Shown here in pieces: positions 23,953-34,400 of a DNA stretch of 64,000 bases. How positions within the stretch are numbered: position 1 is the stretch's first letter; every line of letters starts with the position of its first letter. Source of the DNA: Udeniomyces pyricola (taxonomy: Eukaryota; Basidiomycota; Tremellomycetes; Cystofilobasidiales; Mrakiaceae); contig BCIK01000004.1 in NCBI GenBank assembly GCA_039545295.1, positions 125,389 through 189,388 on the forward strand, written 5' to 3'. Below the pieces are notes generated by a model. It was not told where the DNA came from, did no database searches, and saw only the letters and a list, made by a program, of their open reading frames with translations. The position numbers and the translations under genes are program-made.

Positions 23953-26900
23953 ATGACGGACGACCTCGATCGATACCTCTGTGCCTCACCTATTCTCGAC
24001 GACGTTTCCTCAGTCTCATCCTCACCTCATGACCCCCTTGGGTTCTACGCTCTCGATCATCACCCGAGTCGGTATCAGCAGGAGCATGGGATGTGGTCGA
24101 CAGCAACGGACGTTCCACTGGCGCCTTCGTGGGAGATCTCTAGCATGGCTCTCGACGAGAAGACTTACCCAGAGCAGACGATGGCCGACGACATCGAGAT
24201 CACAACCCTCGTTTGGGACAAGTCCGGTCCTGCACTTAACGTCCCGGCAGATTTCCATGACATGTCTATGATGGCTGTCGAGGTGAGACCGCATATCTGC
24301 ATCCTCTTCCCCTCATTTCTGTCATCTCGGAGTGACAGGGGCAATGTTTGTTTCATCGCTTCATTTCCTTTTATCATGACTGACTCAATTTTTCATCTCT
24401 CTATTAGCATTCTTCTCTCTCTTACCCTGGGACAAATGAAGATGTCCAAGCCCCCCTCTATGTCAACCTTGCCCAGACCCAACATCACCCTCAACAGACC
24501 CATCTTTCTCCTCATCTTTCCCCACATCAGGTCCAAGTGCAGACTCCTTCCTATTTGGATGCTCATTCGATCCATGCCTATACGCAGGCCGCCTATCCTC
24601 CGCCCCCTTCCAGTCACAACACAAATCGATCGCGCGCCGACTCCTCATCATCTTCGAGCTACGACACCTATTCATCTTCCCAGCGCCACCTCAGCCCCGC
24701 GCTCGATGGTCAACAGCGATACAACGCTCCCGATGCCATACGACCATTCCAAACCGCCTCGGACTGCGCCTCTACCTCGACGACCCCTGCCCTGAGCCAG
24801 CCTTCCATCTTTGCGCCCCATCCGTCCTCGATGCCATCCTCACTGGCAGTCGACAGACAGTCTGGGATACAACACTCGTCCTCAATTCCACATCTGCAGC
24901 ATTCGCATAATTCTCCCTCTGCCCAATCAGAAGTCTCTTCCGCCGTCCCTCCGACGCCCAACTCGGATACCACTTCAGCCTGGTTAGGCCACTCTAGAGA
25001 CGGGTCTCCTCCATCGCTTCCACCCTATAGCGCTCCAAGCTCAGTGCCAACCTCTACCGTCTCTCTCAAGCAACCTCAGACTATCCGCGCCTCGAGGAGG
25101 CAGCATCCCTATCCGCGCACGGCGCGACAGCCGACCAAAGGCGCTGGCGCAGCAGAATCCAATGATGATAGCTCCCGCTCGAGTAGCAGCGGTCCGACTC
25201 CCCACGCAGCTTCTTCTCCAAGTGACTCTTCGAGTGATCACGTCGGTCCCAGTCCGAGCACCAGGGATACTAGCGAAGAAAGGACGAGCCCAGCGCCGGA
25301 AGGGGCTCAGGTGCCCTTTACCACCATCTTGCACCCAATGGCGCGCATCTCGAACCCATTCCTTGAGCCTGAATCGTACCCGTGGATTCCGAGGGGGGAG
25401 CAGAGGGGTATGACGGACGACCAACGAAAGGAGCTGTGCGAACTCCATGCGCTTTGGCCGACTACCACGCAGGACATGATGGGCAAGCAGTACGGCTTTG
25501 ATAGGTGGGAAGCCGCTTACTGCGCTCGCGCCTTGTTTTGTGGCATCCGGGGTTTGGGGCGCTGATCTCAATTTGGCTTTCTCTTTCTCTCGTCGTTGCG
25601 CTTCATGTTTTGGCAGGACGACCGTCTCAAAATGGCTCTCGCAAAAGGAGCGATGGCTCAACCCGCAGCAATGGAAGCTTGATCAAGCAAGGAAAAAGTT
25701 GCTCGAGAAAGACGCGCCTCTAGCATCCATGATGTAAGTTGACAAGAGCAGCATTGGTCATTCGCGCCCTCTGATCGTGCACTCCGGTCGCATACTCTCG
25801 ATGATGTGTAATTCTGTTCCATTCTCGTTGACTCGACGCATCTCGTTTTCTCCCATGTTCCGTTCCGCTTCGCCTCACAAAGCCAACCCAAATTTGACGC
25901 CCTCGAGGGCCCGCTCGTGCTGTGGGTCAAATCCTGCAAAAGACAAAAGCATCGCATCACGGACGCCGAGATAAGAAAGCAAGCACTTGTCGTCGCAGCT
26001 CAGGTCGTGGCCTCAGGCGAGCAGCGATACGCAAACTTCCGGGCGAGTAATGGATGGGTACGTCTGCGTCTATCTCTGGTATCGGATGCTGCGAGTATCG
26101 ACCGCTGAGCCTTATGTCACGCTCATGTTTTCGGGATATGTAGATCAAAAATTTCAAGACGAGGCATCGTCTAGACGAGGCCGCTAGAGCCAACCGATTG
26201 TCCGTTACTCTTTCTCTCGCGCCCGGGACTAGTGCGACGGCGCCTGCTGCGGTCAACGCCAAAGAGGAACAAGAACTCGAAGAAAAGGACGTATCCCAAG
26301 TGGCGAAGGACATGGCGCAAGAGCTGGTGGGCGATCAAGAGACGTCGTTGTCGGACCACCGCATCCAAGGACAACGTTTCGGTGAGACCATACCATCGGT
26401 CCTCCGGCAATCGCCTAACCCGTATCAAGATCACTTGCACAGTCCCCTCCCTTCCTATACGCAACCTCATGGTACTGCGGCAGATCCACAACCTTCTCAC
26501 TCCAGGGCGGTCTCTCATCCAGCATCCACCTACTCACATGCTACTTCCTCGCCGCACAAACCAGATCTGGTCCAAGCATCGCTCAATCAGGGGCAAGGTG
26601 CTCATCGCCCCTTCCGTTACCAACAGTTGCCCGCTCCGCCGGTCCCGACTGCTTTGTCCCGAGCTACAGCGAAGCAACACCGGTCTGTCCCCGTCGCTTT
26701 GCCTTCGTCCTTGCTCTTGGACCCGAGCCCTAAGATCCATCAACGACGAGCGATGACCAGGAAGGAACCGCACGACTCTGCTCGCCTTTCTGAACACGGC
26801 GAGACCCATTTTCCGTTTCCCAATCAACACGAACAACCGTATCCGCCAATGCCATCAGCAAGCTGTTCCGTGTCTGACCACAACCCTTTTGACAGCGACG

Positions 26901-27187
26901 CTGCGGAGGAGTCGCCTTGGCTGCTTTCACCATTTGGTCCCGGTCCCCTGTCGGCTCCGGCCGCATTTCACACCCAGGATCTTGGTTTCCGCCAACAACT
27001 CTACCTGCACCAGCAGCACACCATCTCCCTCCAACATCCCTATCACCAGCAGGATCCAACATACGGGAGCCCGTCCTCACTCCCCAACACGATGGCAGGA
27101 CTCGGTCAAGTACATTTACCACCGAATCTAAGACCCCCGCCCTCGGCGCAATGGTCTGTCACTACCCCTATTTGGGGCGAAGACTAG
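23953..27187 (+). CDS. CENP-B-type double helix-turn-helix DNA-binding protein
   Basis: Exons 23953-24282, 24408-25504, 25617-25733, 25883-26057 and 26144-27187 join in phase to 920 residues. Residues about 443-490 form a first HTH (MTDDQRKELCELHALWPTTT, then KQYGFDRTTVSKWLSQKERW), matching the N-terminal CENP-B/Psq-type helix-turn-helix. Residues about 520-585 form a Tc5/CENP-B-type HTH: LEGPLVLWVKSC, ITDAEIRKQALVVAAQVV, FRASNGWIKNFKTRHRL. No DDE transposase catalytic domain follows, so this resembles host proteins such as CENP-B or fission yeast Abp1, or a transposase-derived transcription factor, rather than an active transposase. The first 440 and last 330 residues are Ser/Pro/Gln/His-rich and probably disordered. 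A nuclear DNA-binding role is inferred, target unknown. An upstream in-frame ATG at 23680 is possible. Confidence 0.85.
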
Positions 27188-28644
27188 CCTCCTACGTTTT
27201 CGCTTTTCCCTCGTGCTGTGGGTTATCCCCATTTGTTCTCTAGCCCACATTCTCTTTGTCCCACGTTCTTTCATCAGTCATGTCTCAATTCTATTATGGA
27301 CCTTTTCCATCCTTGCCCATCTTCATCATATCTCATCAACCCGATCTCTCTCTCTCTTTTGATCCTAACCTTTGGCCGTCTCTAGCTCTTTAACGACTCA
27401 CTTTCATATATTTATTTTTTCAGTATCTTTTGTTTGTTCTTTATCCTTTGCTTGCTTCCGATGACGCCATAGCTCCACTTTTCACGCATATCTTGACCGA
27501 TTTCGTCTGTCTCTCTTTCTCTTTCTCTCTCTTTGTCTTTCTTTTTTTTTCTCTCGCAAGCGATCTTTTCTTACGTTCCTCTTATCCTTGACTCTCTCGG
27601 TTTCTTTTCCCTTCCACTGTCTATGGCTCGCTCTTCCCAGTATCGTTCTCTCATCGCGTCTCGCGCGTTCGTCGACCTATCTGGATCTGTCTTGACTCTG
27701 CGATCATCGCTCGACTCCTCGCCTTCATCTTATCCTTCTTCTTTCTCGTCCCTCTTTTTTTTTTTTTTTTTTTTGTTGTTGTTTCGCACTCGGAGAAGGC
27801 TCCCGACTCAAATACCATACGGTCTCGTCCATGATTTGCATATGTCATTCACTCTTTCTATCATCGGGACCAGCAGCTCGATCTCTTCTGATCTCTTTGA
27901 TGTATATCCATACTCTCGGTCTCTTGTCCAGCTCAACACTAGCGTATGTTATCAATCGCTCCTACAAGGATTCTCGTAAACAACACATGTATACCATGAT
28001 CGACTACAGGCCATTCAATGGACAGCACTCATCGCATATATATATATATATAATCTGCGCGCGCGTTCTCAAGTAGTACGTTGATGAGAAACAATTCGTC
28101 CGAATTCAAGCCGTCAGATAAAGCGGGTCATAGCATACGCTACTACTACGACATTAGAGGTAAAGCCCGAGTGGATGGTAGACCAGAAGAGAAGAGAACA
28201 TTAAAGAAAACGAGATGCGATTAATGACGTCGTTGAGTCCAAAGATGGATGAAGCGACAACAAAGAGAAGAACAAGATGATGATGAAGAAGAGAAAGACA
28301 TGCCGAGGTTTGGGACGAGTGTATCGGAAGAAGAAAAAAAAAAAAAAACACCGTAAGAGCTAGATATACGTAGAATTTGAGGAGTGACAGATCATGAGGT
28401 GGAGTGAATAGAAATTGAATAATGAAAGAGAGAGAAAAACATGCAAAACGGATAGGAGAAATTTGAATTGTAAGACGAAGACGTAGTAGGTTATGCAATC
28501 ATGATGGATGGAAAGATCAAGCCCAAGACATGGAATCGCGAGGATAGAAAAATCAACGAAAAAGAGTTCCCAATAGTAAGCAAGTAAAAGCAAAGCAAGA
28601 AGTGAATAAATCAAGAAACAAGTATAGTTAGCGATAAGAGGAAA
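27188..28644. other. Intergenic region between convergent genes, with pyrimidine-rich DNA and TA repeat
   Basis: The plus-strand CENP-B-type gene ends at 27187 and the minus-strand membrane protein ends at 28645, so both 3' trailers lie here. Bases 27330-27780 are mostly C and T on the plus strand with T runs (T18 near 27759-27776). A TA dinucleotide run lies at about 28037-28053 and an A run near 28327-28350. No coding sequence recognised. Confidence 0.5.
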
Positions 28645-29664
28645 TCAAACGATCAGGCTTGCAGTCGCAGAAGGGGCCGCTACACCCTCGACTGTTCTTT
28701 TGAGAAAGGTGATGCCTCGACCCATAACCACTGCAGGTTCATCGAACGCGACGTTGTCGAGAAGGGTGCTTGCGCTGCGGCTGAAGATGGCATAGGTCTG
28801 CTTGTGCTGTTGAAGGTCGACCGCGCTGCGCAGCCAAAGCAACAGGACGACGAGGAACATGAGGACGATAGCGGTGTGTCGAATTTGAGGGACAGACCAG
28901 TTATCAAAGCTCGGGCTCGTGACGGAGTAGTAGGTCGATACTGGCGGGGGAAGGTGACTGTCGAGGGACGGAAGGGAGGACCGTCGTTTCATAGGCGGTG
29001 AAGCAGAGAAGAGTTGGGTCAAGCAGTTAGTGTTGGACGGCGTTCGGGAAGGAGTAAAAAGAGTGAGCCCTGAAGATGCCGTCACGATAGGAGGAGAGGA
29101 GAGTAAAGTTGGTGGCGATGATGTGTTCCGAGGAGAAGGAGAGTATCGGGGAGAGAGCACATAATCGGCTTGTCGTTGCGACGAGGAGGAGGAGGAGGAG
29201 GACGCCGCCGGTCCGAAACTGCGCGAGAGACGTTTGGATTCAGCCCGACCGCGGGGCGCTGGCTGGATCTTGACGATAGGCAACTTGAGCGGCAACCTTT
29301 GGAGAGAGGGAGTCTGTCGACGGTTCGAGAGTGGACGAGGGCGGAAGTAGGCATCGTTGGGTGAAAGGCAGCCCGGGTCGGGAGGGGATGACGATGCAAC
29401 AGCGGTTGACATTGGGGAGAGGGAGAAGAAGCAAGTCTCCTCGATCTCTTCGATAGGCGACAGCGGTGGGGTCACAACGATGATTGGGATACCGGGAGCG
29501 GCGACTGCCGAATCGCACGGAGGGGAGGCGAGGCTTGAGAGGGAGCCTGAGAGAGACCAGTGATAAGGAGAAAGAGATAGGGTGGTGATATCAGCGGCTA
29601 GGCTTATACCATCCATGCGACTCCTGCTTGACGTACAAGCCGGACACGCTGGGATGGGAAACAT
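28645..29664 (-). CDS. Single-pass membrane protein, Ser/Pro-rich, unknown function (paralogue 1)
   Basis: An intronless reading frame of 339 residues starting at ATG 29664. I do not recognise the family. The first 255 residues are Ser/Pro-rich with the box IVVTPPLSP near residue 60 and an Arg/Lys-rich segment (PIVKIQPAPRGRAESKRLSR). One clear transmembrane span, TAIVLMFLVVLLLWLRSAV, lies about 60-80 residues before the C-terminus. After it comes a conserved-looking tail, EPAVVMGRGITFLKRTVEG. There is no signal peptide at the chosen start, so the long N-terminus is probably cytosolic. The downstream gene at 31888-32661 has the same architecture and the same VMGRG motif, indicating a tandem paralogue. 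The open frame continues upstream of 29664 without an ATG, so a 5' exon is possible. Confidence 0.62.
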   Translation of the reverse strand: MFPIPACPACTSSRSRMDGISLAADITTLSLSPYHWSLSGSLSSLASPPCDSAVAAPGIPIIVVTPPLSPIEEIEETCFFSLSPMSTAVASSSPPDPGCLSPNDAYFRPRPLSNRRQTPSLQRLPLKLPIVKIQPAPRGRAESKRLSRSFGPAASSSSSSSSQRQADYVLSPRYSPSPRNTSSPPTLLSSPPIVTASSGLTLFTPSRTPSNTNCLTQLFSASPPMKRRSSLPSLDSHLPPPVSTYYSVTSPSFDNWSVPQIRHTAIVLMFLVVLLLWLRSAVDLQQHKQTYAIFSRSASTLLDNVAFDEPAVVMGRGITFLKRTVEGVAAPSATASLIV

Positions 29665-30080
29665 GGTACTACAAAATGCACGACTGTAAAGATGGCGAGT
29701 GACATGATGAGCCCCCCCAAGACTCACCAAAGAGGGAAATGATCTGATCTGATAGCATAGCGTGGTGAGGATCGATGGTGATTGGGTGGATTGAAAGGAC
29801 AGCGATTCGTAGAGGATGACGGTTGGAAGTGAAGGTGGTGACGACAAGACAAGCTGGAATTTGGCCGGTGGGAAGGTCAAGACTAGAGAGTGAGAGCGCT
29901 AGAGACTAGGGAATGAAGGAAGTAGGTTCGATCGACGGACGAGGCGATCTAGAGATGTGAGCCGAAAGAAAAGGAAGGAAGGAGGTCTTGCATTCTCAAA
30001 CTCCATTCTAAGATTAGAGGGAGGGAAGGGAGAAAGGGGGAAATTCCCCGCCCAGCCAGTAGGCTCCGTGCCATCCATGT

Positions 30081-30116
30081 GAATATCGAATATCGGATAT
30101 CGAATATCGAATATCG
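30081..30116. repeat. GAATATC-type tandem repeat
   Basis: About five degenerate copies of a 7-8 bp unit (GAATATCG, one copy GGATATCG) in the promoter side of membrane-protein paralogue 1. Confidence 0.85.
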
Positions 30117-31565
30117 TTAGCGCGCCCAAAGTGCTAACGTACGCCTCTTCGGTGGTCCATGCCAGCATAGCCCACGCAGGCTGTTTCTCAAAGCCAGAAA
30201 CTTTCGGATCATCCATCCTACGGCGGCTCGTCCTGTCCGTCTATCCGTCCAGTCCCTCGCACATGCAATCTTCCCCTCTGCATCTTCGCCAGACATCCCG
30301 CGCACACTGAGTCTAGGCTGATGCGCTCAATGCAACGCTAGGCTTTTATTAGCCGGTCAGAAGCTCTCATTATTTACACAGCCTGTGACGACTCTTGGTG
30401 CGAAAGAATAAAACAAAACAAAACAAAACAAAACAAAAAAACGCAATTCATCCTGCTCTTAATTTTCACGAGTAGATGGACATCGATGGATACGTTCAGA
30501 TGGGTAGTGACTAGTGATTAGTGACCGAGCACGACGAGCGCGGACGGAAAACCTCTCGTGAAAACGAACGAACAAATAAATAAAAAGGGCGAAACGGAAT
30601 CCGTATTCACATGGAGATCGCCGCGCGCCGCGCCGCCAAAAGCATACTCGACCGAGTCGAGCCGGAACCGAGGTATCAGGCCGAGACCTGGCACGGTCTT
30701 CTCCGAGATCGCCTTTCTTTGCTCCTTTGTTGTGCTTCGACGTGACGAGCTGTAGTACTGCCATCAGTGTAAATCTTAAAAGATCCTCGAGCATACGTGG
30801 CGGTCTTGCCACCATGATCTACGTCTCCTCCCATCTTCGGATCTTATTCTGAGGGAAACCAGATCAGCGTGCTATCAAGATCTGGTTTCATCTGCATGCA
30901 CGTTCCATGTTCACCCGGCCCCGCTTCGGTGACAGGTCTCAGGTATCTCAGACTTCGACTGGCGGATGCGTTATGACACGTTGTCGTCGTCACCGCCAAT
31001 GCAATCGTCAAAGACACGTCGTTCGTACGTTTTGCCAAGTTGATGTGGGGTAGTATGTGGAGCACACGCGGTCACACGTTCGTTCGATCATGTTCTGCGA
31101 GATACTCCCACCTCGTGTGCTCCACGTTCTCAAGTCTCATCTCACTCCCATCGTGGCGAGCACGCGATCCGGCGATTATGATGAGGACGTCTCGGAACAT
31201 TAATGGCATCAATGGCGATCCTTCTTGTCTCAAGATCTTCCCCATCCGAATGTTGCCCGACAACGCAACCACGCGTCGACACGTCGACGTCTTACTTACT
31301 CGGGACCGATAGGAAGCATGGAAGAAGAAAGAGCTAGGTAGATCATGCAGATCGGCGCTCAGCCGCAAGCAGGGACAATGTACATGGCCGGTGGTTCACC
31401 TTGGAAGTCGATCAGCATCAAGTCATGAGGAATGACGGATCGAGAGGATCGACGCTGTACGGAGGAAGTATACGTGGTGATTCGCAGGGTCATGCGTCAT
31501 CAACATCAAACGGCCGGGCAAGGCAAGAGACCAAACGTTTTCCGAAACTCACGCACAGAAGACAA

Positions 31566-31568
<3 letters not shown>

Positions 31569-31623
<55 letters not shown>
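31569..31623. repeat. GA dinucleotide microsatellite
   Basis: About 27 uninterrupted GA units on the plus strand, roughly 260 bp beyond the stop codon of membrane-protein paralogue 2. Confidence 0.95.
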
Positions 31624-31627
<4 letters not shown>

Positions 31628-31887
31628 TATAGGAGGATTTGAGATCAGCAGGCGTGAAAGAAACTAGTGGATACAGCAGTGTGGGGTCCCAGGACGTGGG
31701 CAAGTAAGGACACATGATGATGGCTGGGGACAAAGACAACTACCCAAGGAGCACCAAGCCAGAGAAGACAGTGGTAACAAAAAAAAAAAAAAAAAAAAGA
31801 GAAAAAGAAAAGGACGAGACCGGTGAGATAAAGTTCGTATAGAAGATAGAAAAAAAAAAGGTTGTTGAAGGAATCGAGAGGTTCTAA

Positions 31888-32661
31888 TTAGTTTGATGGA
31901 GAGTGAAGAAATCGTTCCTCGATATAGGCCACTCCCCGGCCCATGACGCGATGGACGACCCTGAGCTCCTTGAAGGATTCTGCGTGAACGAGTCTGGAGG
32001 AACCCATGTCACCGCCGACGACCTTGTGAACGAAGCCCTCGGTCGAGTGGCTGTGGTAGAGGTACTCGTCGAGCCAGAATCGGACGAGGACGAGGCCGAG
32101 CAAGACGACGAAAAAGGTGAGAGCTGCACGCTGAAGATGAGCGGCGAGTACTTGGGACTGGAGAGGAGAGCGATCGCGACGACGCAAGGAGGAGGTAAAT
32201 GTATTTGGGATGACGAGTGACGAGGGGGGAGGAGATGAAAAGGAAGAATAGGGCGGAACGGAAATATTCAAGCGTCGAAGGTAAGGAGAAGGCTGGATAG
32301 GTACCGAGGCCGAATGGGCAAAGGTTGGCCGACGAGGTGAGTTTGACTTCGTTTTGTACGGGGAAGGGGAGGGGGAGGAAGAGGACGACAACGACAACGA
32401 CGATAATGATGATGATGACTCCGACAACTGTAGCCGCGGAAGATGAATCATAACTCGCGTGGCGTACTCCATATCGGAGAGATCTCGAGGCGGCGAGACA
32501 CGAGCAGCCGGCTTCAGGTCCAACGATGAGCGAGGGGTGCAGACATAAGTAGGCGATAGGTGATCCGGACTGAGCGGAGGAGGTGAAGGTGTGCGCTCGG
32601 TCGAGCCAAAGAGGAAGGAGAAGCTTGATCCCGAGTCGGTGGGCGACGGAGGAGTGACCAT
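31888..32661 (-). CDS. Single-pass membrane protein, Ser/Pro-rich, unknown function (paralogue 2)
   Basis: Reading frame of 257 residues from ATG 32661 to TAA 31888; family not recognised. It opens with MVTPPSPTDSGSSFSF, echoing the VTPPLSP box of the neighbour, then a Ser/Pro-rich region with a Ser run (SESSSSLSSLSLSSSSSPSP). A single transmembrane span, ALTFFVVLLGLVLVRFWL, sits at about residues 179-197. The 60-residue tail includes RVMGRGVAYIEERFLHS, matching VMGRGITFLKR of paralogue 1. Order of parts (VTPP box, Ser/Pro region, basic stretch, TM, tail with VMGRG) is the same in both proteins and both genes lie on the same strand 2.2 kb apart. The frame is open upstream of 32661 for about 39 codons, so a spliced 5' exon is possible. 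Confidence 0.62.
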   Translation of the reverse strand: MVTPPSPTDSGSSFSFLFGSTERTPSPPPLSPDHLSPTYVCTPRSSLDLKPAARVSPPRDLSDMEYATRVMIHLPRLQLSESSSSLSSLSLSSSSSPSPSPYKTKSNSPRRPTFAHSASVPIQPSPYLRRLNISVPPYSSFSSPPPSSLVIPNTFTSSLRRRDRSPLQSQVLAAHLQRAALTFFVVLLGLVLVRFWLDEYLYHSHSTEGFVHKVVGGDMGSSRLVHAESFKELRVVHRVMGRGVAYIEERFLHSPSN

Positions 32662-34400
32662 GATGGATGGTGAAGTCAAGGGGTCGTAGCGGAAAGCGGT
32701 GGTCGAGTCTAGCGGATGAGAAGCATCCAAAGGGGATAAAACACCGCGAGAAAAGAATGAAAGAAGAAGTAGCAGCAAAACAGAAAGCAGGCGAGAATGG
32801 GGTGCGATAAGGTAAACTGTCAGTCACAACCGTAAGGCTAAACTTGAGGAACTCAAGATACGAGGCGCCCGGGTGGGACGGGATGGCTATCAAGGGCAGC
32901 TGAACTGACCGAGGATGAGGGAGAAAGGAGACGCCTGCTTCATGGCAGATGATGGATGGGAAAGAGCAAAGAAGAAGGAAAAAAAAAATGAATAGTCTAA
33001 GAGCTGTAGGACATGGGGATGATAAATGATAAAACTACGTCAGCATGCCTGTTGGCGCGATACATGAATACATTATATCTATGAAGAAAGGGAATGACGG
33101 CCCATGACATGTGAGGTCATCGAGTCTCACCGAAGGGATGGATTGCAACGACGCTGGATTGGATAGTTAGGGTTGGCCAACAGGTTGAGGACGTAGGGGG
33201 GCAGCGAGTGTGATATGATGGGTTAACCAAGAGTCAATGAGATGGTTGGAGGTGAAGGTAGTGCAGGGTCGGCTCCAGGGGAGAACAAATATATATACAT
33301 CGACTTTTTCACGAGGATGCGACCGAACGAAAGAAGGAGCCGGGCGACTTCTCTCACTCTGAGCCAAGTCCGGGCGGGCGGTCCCTCTCCGTCTGGCTGG
33401 CTGGCTGGCTGACGCTATCTCTTGCTCCCGCCCGGCGAGTCTTGGATGCCCTTCATCCCGTGAGGTGCCATATCTTCTCCCACATCTATAATCTCACATC
33501 TCACACCCCCTTCGCAGGTTAGCGATCGCTGCCCACCACTTCGGCACAACTTGACCTGTTCGTAATTACCCCGTCGGTGCGAGTAATACCACGTCGTCCG
33601 TCGCATGCATGTCGATCATCGATCGAAACACATATAATATCGATCATCAATCATGACGAACATTCTGCAAGTTGTTCAGTCCTCGCGGATCCATAAGTCT
33701 GCCTCAAGCCTTACGCACGTCGCGCTGCTCGATCCCGTTTTCAAGATATATCCCAGCTAGCTGCAGTATGTCTACACATACTAAACCTGATGTACTCTGC
33801 TCAGGCGCGACGTTCATGAATCATATCATGAACGCCCACAGACTATGCAGGACGTGCACAGCACGAATGCGAACCGAGCTCTCGCTAAAATCACAAGCTA
33901 CATGCGGCCGGTACCGAGTGCCTGAAAGTGTCTCTTGCAGATAGTCTGATCGAGAGAAGGATCTGCATGCAGCGTTTCAACGTCTCGATCAACGGTCCCA
34001 ACTTTAGCATGTTATGATCAGGTGCTTCCGCTGGACGAAGCAGCAAACACGTACGGATCCGCACCTCAACTTGGCTTCTTCTCAGTAAAGATGGCAAGAT
34101 CAGTATCCAGCCTTGGTCGAATCGTCCGGCGGGGTCGACGGCGATCTTTGGAAACAATTACCAGTAGCTTGCAGGAGCTATCAACAATCCCCCGCCTCGG
34201 CTCAAACTTTCCCTTCTCGGCACTGTTTTCGCGATCACTTTCTATCGAAGCCATGTATGTTCTCTGATCGTCTCACGGGTCCAAGTTGATGGCTATCATG
34301 GATAAGCTGTCGTACTTGACGGCTCGCCTACAAACGACTGAAGAGATCGAGGAAAAGCCACTACGAGCACGTTATAATTGAGCCAAACCTCCCTTCTTCC
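32662..34400. other. Intergenic region upstream of paralogue 2 and downstream of the F-box-like gene
   Basis: About 1.7 kb with no supported gene. A short CTGG tandem repeat lies at about 33393-33410. Short TATA-like tracts (33286-33297, 33631-33640) occur. It must hold the promoter of membrane-protein paralogue 2 and the 3' trailer of the F-box-like gene. Confidence 0.45.

Larger units (their letters stand above)
29665..31887. other. Spacer between the two membrane-protein paralogues
   Basis: About 2.2 kb without a supported gene. It contains a GAATATC-type tandem repeat (30081-30116), an AACAA/AAAAC repeat (about 30410-30440), a GA microsatellite (31569-31623) and A runs at 31779-31798 and 31850-31858. 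It must hold the paralogue 1 promoter and the paralogue 2 3' trailer. Confidence 0.5.

Noticed and set aside
29915..29945. GGTTCGATC resembling a tRNA B box
   Set aside because: No matching A box upstream and no cloverleaf arms; the same short word occurs elsewhere by chance.
31569..31623. GA array considered as a CRISPR or satellite array
   Set aside because: Simple dinucleotide microsatellite without spacers; CRISPR arrays are not expected in a nuclear fungal genome.
32009..32893. Alternative minus-strand frame overlapping membrane-protein paralogue 2
   Set aside because: Lacks the transmembrane/VMGRG architecture shared with the neighbour and contains Arg/Leu/Ser runs typical of a shifted frame.
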